Assembly (NCBI RefSeq): GCF_015354505.1
Contig: NZ_JACAFP010000011.1
Location: 86,761-150,760 of the forward strand
Direction of reading: 5' to 3'
DNA: 64,000 nucleotides
Origin: Microbacterium sp. UFMG61
GTDB lineage: Bacteria > Actinomycetota > Actinomycetes > Actinomycetales > Microbacteriaceae
The translations under genes were made by a program, and so were the position numbers. How positions within the stretch are numbered: position 1 is the first letter of the stretch; each line of letters opens with the position of its first letter. The notes below the pieces were generated by a model. It was not told where the DNA came from, searched no databases, and was given only the letters and a program-made list of their open reading frames with translations. This document shows positions 10,057 through 18,941 of the stretch, piece after piece.

Positions 10057-11334
10057 TTACTTCGTGCTCTTGACTCGGAAGATGAGAACTGCGCCCGCCA
10101 AAGCGGCAGCCGCGCCGACCAGGTAGAACAACGAGTAGCCGCCGATCGCGGTCGCCGCGCCCAGCGCGATGACTCCCGGCGCGATGGCCGGAGCGATGGA
10201 CTGCGGCAGCGCATTGGCGATGTTGATGACGCCGAGGTCCTTGGCCGTGTCTTCGACATCGGGGAGCACCTGCGTCGCCAGGGCGAGCGAGACCGAGAGG
10301 AAGGACCCGATGCCGAGTCCGATCAGTCCCTGACCGACGATCACCATCTCGACGGTCGGCGCGAAGGCGAGAACGACGAGCCCGGCCACCATGATGATGC
10401 CGGCGGCGAGGACGAACGGCTTCCGGCGCCCGAGCTTGTCGGAGAGGTACCCCGCGAGCGGCCCGGAGATCGCCTGCGCGCCGACTGCCGCGAGGTTGCA
10501 GATCAGGACGGCCGTGATGGCCTCCGCTTCCGTCAGGAGGAACTTGTCGGTCAGATAGAGCGGCAGATACGTGGCGATACCGGCGTAACCGAACATCACC
10601 AGGAATGTCGTGAGCCAGGTCCAGCCGAAGTCGGGGTTCTTGCGAGGGTTGAAGACGAAGGATCCGGCGAAGTCCTTCCAGCCGTAGCTCGTAGACGGCG
10701 GCGTGAGACGCATCCCATCCTTCAGCAGCATCGCGAACAGCACCGTCAACACCAGACCGATGAGCGCGGGTACCGCGAATCGCGAGAGATCCGAGTCGAG
10801 AAAGTTGACCGCGAACGTTCCGCCCAGGATACCGAGCGACGTGGTGATCCCGATGATTCCTGACGCGAGGCCGCGCTTCCAGACCGGCATGCGATCCGCG
10901 ATGGTGGCGTTCAACGCGGCCAGCGTGCCATTGAGGGCGGCCTGCGCGACGCACCATCCCACGAGGACCATCCAGACCTCGCTCGCCAGACCGATCGTCA
11001 CGAGAGCCGCGAATCCGACCACGGCACCGAGTATCAGCCAGGGGCGTCGCATACCGAAGCGCGACATGGTGCGGTCAGACAGACGCCCGACGAGCGGGTT
11101 GAAGATGATCGCGAAGAGCGTGCCGACGCCCATGACGAGGCTGAGCGCGGCGACCGACTCGCCGCGGTTCGCGGTGATGTGCTCGAGCTTGAAGGCCAAT
11201 GAGACGAACACCGGCGTGAGCAGCGCCAGGTAGACGCCGAAGTTGGCAAGACCCAGCGTCGGCAAGTAGGCGGGAGAAACGGGGCCGGCCGGCACGGTCC
11301 GGGTGAGGGGTGTGGTGGTGGAGGGTTCAGTCAT
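10057..11334 (-). CDS. MFS transporter (SLC45/GPH-like sugar permease)
   Basis: 425 residues, about 12 transmembrane segments, with 'GRLSDRTMSRFGMRRPW' after TM2 and 'GYLSDKLGRRKPFVLA' between the halves, typical of sugar-type MFS permeases. AAGGAG precedes the ATG. It is the first gene of a two-gene operon with the GH3 enzyme, so it probably imports the glycoside that enzyme cleaves. It is clearly related to the MFS protein at 30567-31847 (shared 'GRLSDRTMSRFG'/'GRISDRTMSRFG' and 'SDKLGRRK' motifs and the same GH3 partner). Confidence 0.83.
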   Translation of the reverse strand: MTEPSTTTPLTRTVPAGPVSPAYLPTLGLANFGVYLALLTPVFVSLAFKLEHITANRGESVAALSLVMGVGTLFAIIFNPLVGRLSDRTMSRFGMRRPWLILGAVVGFAALVTIGLASEVWMVLVGWCVAQAALNGTLAALNATIADRMPVWKRGLASGIIGITTSLGILGGTFAVNFLDSDLSRFAVPALIGLVLTVLFAMLLKDGMRLTPPSTSYGWKDFAGSFVFNPRKNPDFGWTWLTTFLVMFGYAGIATYLPLYLTDKFLLTEAEAITAVLICNLAAVGAQAISGPLAGYLSDKLGRRKPFVLAAGIIMVAGLVVLAFAPTVEMVIVGQGLIGLGIGSFLSVSLALATQVLPDVEDTAKDLGVINIANALPQSIAPAIAPGVIALGAATAIGGYSLFYLVGAAAALAGAVLIFRVKSTK

Positions 11335-11415
11335 CGTCGACTCCTTGGTCGCGCCCGAAGGGGGTGGGCTCGGGCAAGAGTAGCGTAAAATCGAACATAT
11401 CGTAAGTCAATATCG

Positions 11416-11429
11416 ATCTATTTGTAGAT
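11416..11429. promoter_or_regulatory. Candidate operator between MFS-GH3 operon and tandem-TetR gene
   Basis: ATCTA-TTTG-TAGAT, a 5+4+5 palindrome in the AT-rich 120-bp gap between the divergent MFS (start 11334) and TetR-like (start 11455) genes. Nearby ATATCG repeats (about 11399-11415) add partial symmetry. The position fits an operator for the adjacent regulator, but no second copy was found to support it. Confidence 0.4.
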
Positions 11430-11454
11430 TAAGTACGCGTGCGATCATGAGACG

Positions 11455-12681
11455 GTGAGATCTTCCGAGCACGCTTCGTCCCGCGCCGCATCGACCGCGC
11501 TGACGCGACGGCGGATTCTTGCCTCGGCCAGAGCGTTGATCGGCTCACGAGGCGGCGCACAGGTCTCACTCGAGGACGTCGCAGCCGCATCGGAGATCAC
11601 ACGCCCTGGCCTCCTCGGCCACTTCCGCTCGACGGATGCACTGATGACAGCAGTGGAAGCCGAGTTCTGCGTCGAGACCGGGCGGCAAATGCCCCTCGGT
11701 CCCGATTCGTGGGCGAACCTGATGGAGATTCCCGACTACTGCTCGATGTCTGTGCAGTTCTTGAGCCTCGCATTGACATCCGAATCTCCGCCACCTTCCA
11801 GCGCCTGCCACCATCGGCAACTCCTCGAATCGGCCGAAAGTATGGTCACCGACGACTCCAGTTCGACCGCACTGACCCCCCAGGGGCTGGTCGCCACGTG
11901 GGAGGGCTTGCTCGTGTTGCAGGCTTACTTCCCATCGCTCGATCCCGCGCGAATCATCCAGGCGTGCCTCGATCCGGCGCACGCCCGGCCACCAGCGCCC
12001 TCCTCCCGCACTTCCCCTGTATCTCCGGCATCGCTGATACCCGCCGAGTTCGGTTATGCGCGTGGTCGCTCACGTCGGCGGCAGATCATCGAAGACGCCA
12101 CCGTGCTCTTCGCCCGCAACGGATACCACGGGACCACCATCCGGCAGCTCGCATCCGAGGTGGGCATCTCCACGTCCACACTTCTCCACCACTTCGGACA
12201 CAAGGCGGGTCTGCTCGCCGAGGTGCTTCGCCACAGAGACGAGCAGCTCGTTCATCGGCGAGGGCAGCGCGACATGGATGCGCGCACGGAACTCGCGGAG
12301 CTCGGCAATGAGGCCCGCCGAGATCTGGAGGTGGAGCGAGGGCTTGTGAACATGTACGCCGTCCTCTCCACCGAGGCCATTCACCCCGACCATCCGGCGC
12401 ACGCCTACTTCACCGATCGCTTCTCCCGCACGATCGACTACTTCGAGGGCCTCATCGCGAACAGCGACTCCGGGTCTCCGGATCCACGGCTCGACGCCGT
12501 GTGGCTCGTCGCACTGTGGGACGGACTGCAGTATCAACTGATCCTGAGTCCTGACGACATGGATCTCCCCGCACAGCTGGATCATCACATCCAGACATCC
12601 CTGGGAATCACTCCGGCGACGAGAAGCTCGATCCTTGACGAACCGTACACCCCGGACCAGCGCACATCCTCCACGGTGTAA
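11455..12681 (+). CDS. Double-domain TetR-type regulator (two HTH domains in one chain)
   Basis: 408 residues, about twice the normal TetR length. There are two complete TetR-like N-terminal HTH domains: the first near residues 18-70 ('RILASARALIGSRGGAQVSLED', then 'RPGLLGHFRS'), the second near residues 203-260 ('IIEDATVLFARNGYHGTTIRQL', then 'STSTLLHHFGHKAGLL'). Each is followed by its own ligand-domain-like stretch, so it looks like a tandem fusion. The start is GTG with no clear ribosome binding site; it may be leaderless. It is divergent from the MFS-GH3 operon and probably represses it. Confidence 0.78.
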   Translation: MRSSEHASSRAASTALTRRRILASARALIGSRGGAQVSLEDVAAASEITRPGLLGHFRSTDALMTAVEAEFCVETGRQMPLGPDSWANLMEIPDYCSMSVQFLSLALTSESPPPSSACHHRQLLESAESMVTDDSSSTALTPQGLVATWEGLLVLQAYFPSLDPARIIQACLDPAHARPPAPSSRTSPVSPASLIPAEFGYARGRSRRRQIIEDATVLFARNGYHGTTIRQLASEVGISTSTLLHHFGHKAGLLAEVLRHRDEQLVHRRGQRDMDARTELAELGNEARRDLEVERGLVNMYAVLSTEAIHPDHPAHAYFTDRFSRTIDYFEGLIANSDSGSPDPRLDAVWLVALWDGLQYQLILSPDDMDLPAQLDHHIQTSLGITPATRSSILDEPYTPDQRTSSTV

Positions 12682-12689
12682 TACAGTAG

Positions 12690-12704
12690 CTACCAGGTTT
12701 GTAG
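12690..12704. promoter_or_regulatory. Loose copy of the CTAC/GTAG palindrome upstream of blaI-like gene
   Basis: CTAC-N7-GTAG followed by AGTAA, 45 bp before the BlaI-like start. It has the same half-sites as the five-base-spaced boxes elsewhere in the window, but a 7-base spacer. It would fit weak autoregulation. Of the set, this is the least certain. Confidence 0.4.
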
Positions 12705-12748
12705 AGTAATCCGTTTCGGACCTCATACCCCAGTCGGAAGGAGGAGCC

Positions 12749-13126
12749 ATGGCCGGAGAGAGAACTCGAGAGCGAGGCGAGCTCGAGGGCGAGGTCATGC
12801 GGCTGCTCTGGAAGCACGTGGATCCCATGAGCGCACGCGACCTGCAGGACCTCTTCACGGGACCGGTGCCCGCGTACACGACCCTTCTCACAGCGCTCAC
12901 CCGCTTGGAGAAGAAGGGCCAGGTCATCCGCTCGGGAGACTCTCCCCGCAAGGTGCGCTTTCAGGCCGCGCGCTCGGGAGAGGATTTCACGAGCGATTCG
13001 ATGCTCTCCGCCTTGGATCGCGCGGGAGACCGCCACGCGGCACTGCTCGCTTTCGCCGGAACGCTTGACGACGACGACGTCGCCCTGCTGAAATCCGCCT
13101 TCGGTCGGAAGTCCTCGAAGCGCTAG
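12749..13126 (+). CDS. BlaI/MecI/CopY-family transcriptional repressor
   Basis: 125 residues with the family winged helix: 'GELEGEVMRLLWKH', 'MSARDLQDLF', 'AYTTLLTALTRLEKKGQVIR', then 'RKVRFQAA'. Proteins of this family bind palindromes of the TACA/TGTA type as dimers and are inactivated by a partner M56 protease or by metal. A strong GGAGGAG site precedes the ATG. The next gene, three bases downstream, is an M56 protease, the usual BlaR1-type partner. It is the best candidate for the regulator that binds the CTAC-N5-GTAG palindromes before copper, iron and redox genes in this window; this link is inference from motif type and proximity. Confidence 0.85.
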   Translation: MAGERTRERGELEGEVMRLLWKHVDPMSARDLQDLFTGPVPAYTTLLTALTRLEKKGQVIRSGDSPRKVRFQAARSGEDFTSDSMLSALDRAGDRHAALLAFAGTLDDDDVALLKSAFGRKSSKR

Positions 13127-13129
13127 CAG

Positions 13130-13954
13130 ATGCTCTTCTGGGTTGTGCTGGCCTGCGGCATCGCATCGATCACGGTCGCACTCCTCGCACCCCTTCTGCT
13201 CACCGTGGGACGCTGGCAACTTCTGCACCCGCGCACCGCCCTCTCAGTGTGGTTCGGGGCGTTCTTCATAGGCATCGCACTGGCCCTCGCCGGGCTGATC
13301 ATCGGCGTTGCGGGCGCCGTCGCCGCCTCGCATACCCCGACCGGTTCAGAGACGCTGCTGATGACGATCCTCGGCTGGGCGGGCTTAGGAGCCTTCGGCG
13401 CGATCGCCGCTTTCGTCGCCGTGTCCGCCGAGCCGGTGCTCTCCTCCGAGACAGGGGCGCTGCATTCGCTGGCGCCGATCGCCATCAGCCGCGAACAGCG
13501 ACGCGGGTTCACGCTGGTCCGGTTCGAATCGGATCAGCCGATCGCCTTCGCCGCACCAGGCAGACCGCCCGAGATCCTGCTTTCGACGGGCATGGAGTCG
13601 CTTCTCCCTTCCGCTCAGTTGCAAGCCGTCCTCGCTCATGAGTACGCGCACCTGAGGCAACATCATGCGTGGGCCACCCGAATCGCTCGCATCAACGCTC
13701 TCTGTCTCCCCAGAACGCACTCCGCGCGCGCGCTGCGAAGAGCAACCACGCTTCTTGTCGAATTGGCGGCGGATGATCAGGCAGCACGTCTCGCAGGCCC
13801 TGCCCAGCTGGCGAACGCTCTCTCGACCCTCGCGACAGCCTCGAACGACGTCAGCCTGGAGCTTCGCGCCGAGAGACTCGTGGACAAAAGGTGGCCCGGC
13901 GCCGTCAAACGACGCCGAGCCCCAGCCGCTTTCGCTCGCGATTCCTCGAGTTGA
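13130..13954 (+). CDS. M56-family membrane metallopeptidase (BlaR1-like, no sensor domain)
   Basis: 274 residues with three hydrophobic segments in the first 110 residues and a cytosolic zinc protease part carrying HEYAH (H170-H174), the M56 active-site motif, and 'ELAADDQAARL' about 40 residues later, which supplies the third ligand. It lacks the extracellular penicillin-binding sensor domain of BlaR1/MecR1, so it cannot detect beta-lactams in the classical way. It starts three bases after the BlaI-like gene, so the two form an operon; cleavage of the repressor by this protease is expected from the family. Confidence 0.82.
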   Translation: MLFWVVLACGIASITVALLAPLLLTVGRWQLLHPRTALSVWFGAFFIGIALALAGLIIGVAGAVAASHTPTGSETLLMTILGWAGLGAFGAIAAFVAVSAEPVLSSETGALHSLAPIAISREQRRGFTLVRFESDQPIAFAAPGRPPEILLSTGMESLLPSAQLQAVLAHEYAHLRQHHAWATRIARINALCLPRTHSARALRRATTLLVELAADDQAARLAGPAQLANALSTLATASNDVSLELRAERLVDKRWPGAVKRRRAPAAFARDSSS

Positions 13955-14007
13955 CGTGGGGGCTCTCGGGACCGCTCCGGCTCGCGCCGCCTCCGCTACG
14001 GAGTTAC

Positions 14008-14217
14008 TCAGGCCCGAGGCTTCCAGCCGCATGCACGGAGCACCCATGACCACGCCGTGCACACCCTGCGGTGGAGCCGATAGATGAGAAATCTCGTCTC
14101 GTCCCACTCCTCAGCGAGAGTGGACGGGCGGTCATCCTGATCCCGCGGGGGCGCGGTGAGTCCGATCACAAGGATCAGCACCAGGAGCGCCACCAGATGC
14201 ATGATGGCCGAGATCAT
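14008..14217 (-). CDS. Small single-pass membrane protein, function unknown
   Basis: 69 residues with one N-terminal hydrophobic segment ('MISAIMHLVALLVLILVIGL') and a charged tail ending 'WVLRACGWKPRA'. It is convergent with the M56 gene and divergent from copZ. A GTG two codons upstream is an alternative start. The hydrophobic segment and later Trp/Arg pattern look like a real small membrane protein, but no family is recognised and it could be spurious. Confidence 0.42.
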   Translation of the reverse strand: MISAIMHLVALLVLILVIGLTAPPRDQDDRPSTLAEEWDETRFLIYRLHRRVCTAWSWVLRACGWKPRA

Positions 14218-14314
14218 GCTCACTGTTGCGACTCCGTTCTCTGACTCACCTCGCAGCGTGTGCCTCTTTGGGGAACCGCGATACGGGCCTCATCGAGATC
14301 CGAAGCAGGTAGTG

Positions 14315-14337
14315 TTAACGCTACATCCAGTAGTTAT
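14315..14337. promoter_or_regulatory. BlaI-type palindrome, distal copy before copZ
   Basis: TTAAC-G-CTAC-N5-GTAG followed by T and TATC. The left half matches the full consensus exactly and the right half in part. It is about 70 bp upstream of the copZ start and 50 bp from the proximal copy. Confidence 0.65.
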
Positions 14338-14364
14338 CTTTGCCTTCGCGGGGCGGTATTAAAA

Positions 14365-14377
14365 CTACACGATGTAG
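14365..14377. promoter_or_regulatory. BlaI-type palindrome, proximal copy before copZ
   Basis: CTAC-ACGAT-GTAG, 31 bp before the copZ ATG, flanked by TTAAAA on the left and A-CTTGA on the right. With the copy at 14315 it gives two operators on the copper operon promoter. Confidence 0.65.
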
Positions 14378-14408
14378 ACTTGATTCCAGCAAAAAGAGTG
14401 GAGAGAAA

Positions 14409-14636
14409 ATGTCGCAGTTCACATTCGAGGTCATCGGAATGACGTGCGAGCATTGCGAGGACGCGGTGGGATCAGAGCTGTCCAGACTTCCCGGCGTCCA
14501 GAATGTCGTCGCTGATGCGGCGACGGGACGCGTGAGTGTCACCCATGATCTCCCGGTGGACCGGAGCTCTTGGGAAGCCGCGGTGGGTGAGGCCGGGTAC
14601 GAAGTGGGTTCGTGGCCTGTAAGCCACGATGCGTGA
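14409..14636 (+). CDS. copZ: CopZ-type copper chaperone (heavy-metal-associated domain)
   Basis: 75 residues forming one HMA domain with the copper-binding loop 'GMTCEHC' (Cys at about 13 and 16). It carries Cu(I) in the cytoplasm and hands it to a P-type ATPase. The frame is open further upstream, but the domain starts right after the ATG at 14409, which has a GAGAGA site. It is the first gene of a copZ-ctaG/copD-copA operon: its 3' end overlaps the next gene by 8 bp. Two CTAC-N5-GTAG palindromes lie in its promoter. Confidence 0.88.
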   Translation: MSQFTFEVIGMTCEHCEDAVGSELSRLPGVQNVVADAATGRVSVTHDLPVDRSSWEAAVGEAGYEVGSWPVSHDA

Positions 14637-16686
14637 AGAGCCTGAGCCGAACGCACCCCGCGATCCCGCTCTGCTGCTCCCGTCCCGTCATCTCCTGATC
14701 GGGGGCGGCCTGGCCGCTGCCTTCTTCGGCATCGGCCTGCCTGTTGGCATCACGGTCGCACTCGGAGACGCGCCGTACAAGAAACTCTTCCAATCCTTTC
14801 CCGGCCTTGACGTCGGGGTGACGACCACCGCTCTCTTGGTGGCGGCCGACACCGGGATTCTGCTCAGCATGGGCATCCTCACTCACCTGCTCTTCCTCCG
14901 AGCCACGCCTGCGAAGCGCGCGATGCGTCTTGAGCACGGCTTCGAGCTCCGCGTTCTCCGAGTCACCGCGTCGGTCTGGGCAGCGAGCGCCGCCGGGCTG
15001 GCCGTGTTCGAAGCATTCGACACCAGCGGCGTGCCCCTCTCCCGCATCCTCGAACCGGGAACGATCGCGTTCCTGTTCGAGGCGAGCTACCCGCCCGCCG
15101 CCTGGACGATCAGCTGTGCGGGAGCTCTCGTGGTGCTGTTCGCATCGTTCTTCGTCGACCGCTGGACGGGGATGCTGATCCCCTTGTGGGCATCGTTCCT
15201 CGCCACGCTGGCTCCCGTCGTGTCGGGCCAGATCCTCGTCGGCCCCGATCACGACTTCGGCGGCGATGCCGCCGTCTTCCAATCGCTCGCGATAAATCTG
15301 CTCTTCGGCGTCGTCGCGGTCTACTGGCTGCGGGTGTGCTCCGGTCGATTCATCGACCCGGAGTCCCTGCGGCGACTCTTCGTCCTGGCGGCGCTCCTGC
15401 TACCGGTCATCGCCGCCTCGGACGTCGTCATCACCTTCTTCAAGCTCGCCGGAACGCCCCTTTTCGGGTCGTTGACCGGCTGGCTGATCGTGGGGCGATG
15501 GGCGGCCCTCCTCATCGTCGCGCTCCCCCTGATCGCGCTTCGCTCGCTCTGGCGCCGCGCACGCGTTCGCGCGGCACACATCGTCTCCTGCCTCTCGGTC
15601 GCATCCTTCGGGGTCATCGCATGGATAGGCGCCACAGCCGCGATGACCCGGCAGCCCCCGCCGCAGTACTTCGTGCCCACGAGCATCTCGCAGACGTTCA
15701 TGGGTTTCGAGGTCGCGGATCCACCGAGCATCGAGGTGCTGTTCGGCCATTGGCGACCGAACGTGCTGTTCCTGACGATCGCGACGGCAGCCGTCGTCGT
15801 CTACCTCGTGGCAGTGCGCGCGCTCCACCGGCGCGGCGACCAGTGGCCCCCCGGCAGAACCGTCGCCTGGCTGCTGGGCTGGGCGATCATCATCTTCGCC
15901 ACCAGCTCAGGGTTCGGCAAGTACTCCGCACCGGACTTCGGTATCCACATGATCGTCCATATGAGCCTCAACATGCTGGCACCCGGCATGCTCGTGCTGG
16001 GCGGGATCGTCACGCTGCTGCTGCGCGCCACGCGCTCAGTGCCCGGATCACCCGTGGGGCCGCACGACTGGATCACCTGGGTGCTGCACTGGCGGGTCCT
16101 CCATTTCCTCTACAACCCCCTGATCGTGTTCGTGGTGTTCATCGGCTCCTACTACGGGCTGTACCTCACGGGGATCTTCGGCGAGTACATGCGCTTCCAC
16201 TGGGCGCATCAGCTGATGAATCTCCACTTCCTGATCGTCGGCTACCTGTACTACAGCCTCATCATCGGCGTCGATCGCCCGCCCCGCCCGCTCCCCCATG
16301 TGGGAAAGCTGGGGTACGCGCTGGCCGCCATGCCCTTCCACGCGTTCTTCGGCATCATCCTGATGACGAGCACGACCCTGATCGCCGAGAATTTCTACCT
16401 CTACCTCAAGCTCCCGTGGGCCGACCTTCCCGCACAGCAGTATCTCGCGGGCGGCGTCGCCTGGGCGGGAGGAGAGATCCCGCTCCTGATCGTCATCATC
16501 GTGCTTCTGATCCAATGGGGTCGCCAGGACTCGAAGGAAGCACGGCGCAAGGACCGGCACCTCGACACGGGGAGGGATGTGGAGTTCGACGCCTACAACG
16601 AGATGCTGCGCCAGCTCTCCGCCCGCTCCGCAGCGAGCGATGAACTACGCCCGGGCCCGCAGCCCGAGAAGGAGCCACAGCGATGA
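14629..16686 (+). CDS. CopD-CtaG fusion membrane protein (copper handling / cytochrome oxidase assembly)
   Basis: 685 residues with well over a dozen transmembrane segments. The N-terminal half (about 20-340) resembles the CopD copper-transport domain; the C-terminal half (about 380-650) is CtaG of the caa3 type ('MIVHMSLNMLAPGMLVLGG', 'FLYNPLIVFVVFIGSYYGLYL', 'HWAHQLMNLHFLIVGYLYY'), with conserved His and Met residues suited to copper. Actinobacterial fusions of this kind supply copper to cytochrome c oxidase. It overlaps copZ by 8 bp and copA by 4 bp (ATGA), so all three are translated together. Confidence 0.85.
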   Translation: MREEPEPNAPRDPALLLPSRHLLIGGGLAAAFFGIGLPVGITVALGDAPYKKLFQSFPGLDVGVTTTALLVAADTGILLSMGILTHLLFLRATPAKRAMRLEHGFELRVLRVTASVWAASAAGLAVFEAFDTSGVPLSRILEPGTIAFLFEASYPPAAWTISCAGALVVLFASFFVDRWTGMLIPLWASFLATLAPVVSGQILVGPDHDFGGDAAVFQSLAINLLFGVVAVYWLRVCSGRFIDPESLRRLFVLAALLLPVIAASDVVITFFKLAGTPLFGSLTGWLIVGRWAALLIVALPLIALRSLWRRARVRAAHIVSCLSVASFGVIAWIGATAAMTRQPPPQYFVPTSISQTFMGFEVADPPSIEVLFGHWRPNVLFLTIATAAVVVYLVAVRALHRRGDQWPPGRTVAWLLGWAIIIFATSSGFGKYSAPDFGIHMIVHMSLNMLAPGMLVLGGIVTLLLRATRSVPGSPVGPHDWITWVLHWRVLHFLYNPLIVFVVFIGSYYGLYLTGIFGEYMRFHWAHQLMNLHFLIVGYLYYSLIIGVDRPPRPLPHVGKLGYALAAMPFHAFFGIILMTSTTLIAENFYLYLKLPWADLPAQQYLAGGVAWAGGEIPLLIVIIVLLIQWGRQDSKEARRKDRHLDTGRDVEFDAYNEMLRQLSARSAASDELRPGPQPEKEPQR

Positions 16687-18932
16687 ACACTCAGACCGTG
16701 CAGCTGCTCGAAACCCCCCTCGAGCTCGATGTCTCCGGTATGACGTGCGCAGCGTGCGCCGGCCGCGTCGAACGCGCTCTGAACAAGCTCGACGGCGTCA
16801 CCGCAACCGTCAACTACGCGACGGAGCGGGCCGTGTTGACCGGCATCTCGACCGAGGAGTCGGCACGGGCGATCGCGCAGATCGAGAGCGCGGGCTATGG
16901 CGCCCATCTGCGAGACGGGTCGGACGACGCCTGGTCGCAGCGTGCTACCGAGTTCCGAATCTCCTCGCTCCGGCGACGGCTGGCAGTGGCCGCCCTTCTG
17001 ACCGTCCCGCTGATGGACATCACCCTGGTCCTGGCCCTCGTCCCCGGATGGCGATTCCCCGGCTGGGAGTGGGTCTGCGTCCTGCTCGCACTGCCGATCG
17101 TGACGTGGGCCGCGTGGCCGTTCCACCGCGCCACCTTCCGCAACCTGCGTCACGGCATGGTGAGCATGGACACGCTGGTGTCCCTTGGCATCGCGGCGTC
17201 GTTCGGCTGGGCGGTGGCGACGCTGCTGTTCGGCGTAGGTGCCGGGTCGGAGGGCTATTGGCTCGGCTTCGGCTCGACCCCCGAGGGCGCCGACTCGATC
17301 TACCTCGATGTGGCCGCGGGCATGACCACCTTCCAGCTCGCGGGCAGATACTTCGAGACACGTTCCCGCCGGAAGGCCGGAGACGTGCTCGGCGCACTGA
17401 GCGCCCTCGCTGCCACGCATGTGCGAGTGCTGCGCGACGGGGTCGAGACGGTGGAGCCGGCCGGCCAGCTGCGCTCCGGTGACGTGTTCGTCCTCCTGCC
17501 GGGCGAGACCATCCCCGCAGACGGGATCGTGGTAAGCGGGAATGCGGCCGTCGACGCGAGCATGATGACGGGCGAGCCCATGCCCGTCTCTGTGGCGAGC
17601 GGCGACGCGGTCACCGGCGGAACCATCAGCACCGATGGGCGGCTCGAGGTGCGGGCGACCTCAGTCGGCGCCCATACCCAGCTCGCCCAGATGGCTGCGC
17701 TCACCGAGCAGGCGCAGGCGCGCAAGGCAGATGTGCAAAAGCTGGTCGACCGAGTGGTGACCTGGTTCGTTCCCGTCGTGATCGGACTCGCGATCGTCGT
17801 CGGCATCGCGTGGGCGCTGAGCGGCGCCCCCGATGACAAGGCGATCGGCGTCGGAATCAGCGTGCTCATCATCGCCTGCCCCTGTGCGCTCGGACTCGCT
17901 ACCCCCACCGCGCTCATGGTCGGCATCGGGCGAGCTGCGACGCTCGGCATCCTGATCAAGGGGCATGATGCGCTGGAGGCATCCGGTGCCGTGACCACCG
18001 TCGTTCTCGACAAAACCGGCACGCTCACCACAGGCACGATGACGGTGCAGGGTTCCGAGGCCTTCGGAGTCTCCGCGCGCGATATGTGGATTCTGGTGGC
18101 GTCGGCCGAACGAGGGTCGGAGCATGCGATCGCTCGAGCGATCGAGAAGGCGGCCTCGCCCTACGTCGACGACCTGCGCTCGTTGACCGAGTTCACCGCG
18201 ATGCCGGGATTGGGGGCGGTCGCCGTGATAAATGACACCCGCGTCATCGTCGGCAACGCGCGGCTGCTCGAAGGCGAAGGCGTGAGCATCCCCGCCGAAG
18301 CTCGAGCCGCGATGGAGCGCTTCGAGCGCGAGGGTCACACGACGATCCTGGTCGCCGCCGACCACGATGTGATCGGCGTCCTCGCACTCTCAGACGCTCT
18401 CAAGCCGCGCGCGGCAGAGGCCGTCACTGCTCTGAGAGCGCAGGGACTCGAGATCGTGCTGCTCACGGGCGATTCGCCGGCCGCAGCCGCTCGTATCGCT
18501 TCGGAACTGGGTGTCGACAGCGTGCACGCCGGCGTTCTTCCTGCGGAGAAGGCCGACGTGGTCCGCTCCCTGCAGGCGGATGGCAAGCGCGTCGCGATGG
18601 TCGGCGACGGCGTCAACGACGCGGTCGCACTGGCCACCGCCGACCTCGGCCTCGCGATCGTCACCGGCACCGACATCGCCCTGAAAGCCGCGGACATCAT
18701 CCTGGTGCGCGATGATTTGCTCGTCATCCCCGATGCGATCGCGATCTCCCGTAAGACGCTGCGGACGATCAAGATGAACCTCGTCTGGGCGTTCGGTTAC
18801 AACGTCGCGGCGATTCCTATCGCCGCCGCGGGCCTGCTCAACCCTCTGATCGCCGCCGCCGCGATGTCGCTGTCCTCGGTGTTCGTCGTCTACAACAGCC
18901 TCCGTATCCAGAAGGTGCGCGGCTCGCGCTGA
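16683..18932 (+). CDS. copA: Copper-type P1B ATPase
   Basis: 749 residues. An N-terminal metal-binding domain carries 'GMTCAACAGRVE' (about 19-31); the TM6 metal site is C398-P-C400 in 'IIACPCALGLATPTA'; the phosphorylation motif is D443KTGT; the hinge motif 'GDGVNDA' begins at about 641. These mark a Cu(I)-exporting P1B-1 ATPase, supported by 'YN' in TM7 and 'MSLSS' in TM8. The start overlaps the CtaG stop. Together with CopZ and CtaG/CopD it could either detoxify copper or load copper enzymes outside the membrane. Confidence 0.9.
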   Translation: MNTQTVQLLETPLELDVSGMTCAACAGRVERALNKLDGVTATVNYATERAVLTGISTEESARAIAQIESAGYGAHLRDGSDDAWSQRATEFRISSLRRRLAVAALLTVPLMDITLVLALVPGWRFPGWEWVCVLLALPIVTWAAWPFHRATFRNLRHGMVSMDTLVSLGIAASFGWAVATLLFGVGAGSEGYWLGFGSTPEGADSIYLDVAAGMTTFQLAGRYFETRSRRKAGDVLGALSALAATHVRVLRDGVETVEPAGQLRSGDVFVLLPGETIPADGIVVSGNAAVDASMMTGEPMPVSVASGDAVTGGTISTDGRLEVRATSVGAHTQLAQMAALTEQAQARKADVQKLVDRVVTWFVPVVIGLAIVVGIAWALSGAPDDKAIGVGISVLIIACPCALGLATPTALMVGIGRAATLGILIKGHDALEASGAVTTVVLDKTGTLTTGTMTVQGSEAFGVSARDMWILVASAERGSEHAIARAIEKAASPYVDDLRSLTEFTAMPGLGAVAVINDTRVIVGNARLLEGEGVSIPAEARAAMERFEREGHTTILVAADHDVIGVLALSDALKPRAAEAVTALRAQGLEIVLLTGDSPAAAARIASELGVDSVHAGVLPAEKADVVRSLQADGKRVAMVGDGVNDAVALATADLGLAIVTGTDIALKAADIILVRDDLLVIPDAIAISRKTLRTIKMNLVWAFGYNVAAIPIAAAGLLNPLIAAAAMSLSSVFVVYNSLRIQKVRGSR

Positions 18933-18941
18933 CGCCCCTGG

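Noticed and set aside
12690..12704. Treating the blaI-proximal motif as a full regulon box
   Set aside because: The spacer is seven bases rather than five, so it is listed only as a loose copy.
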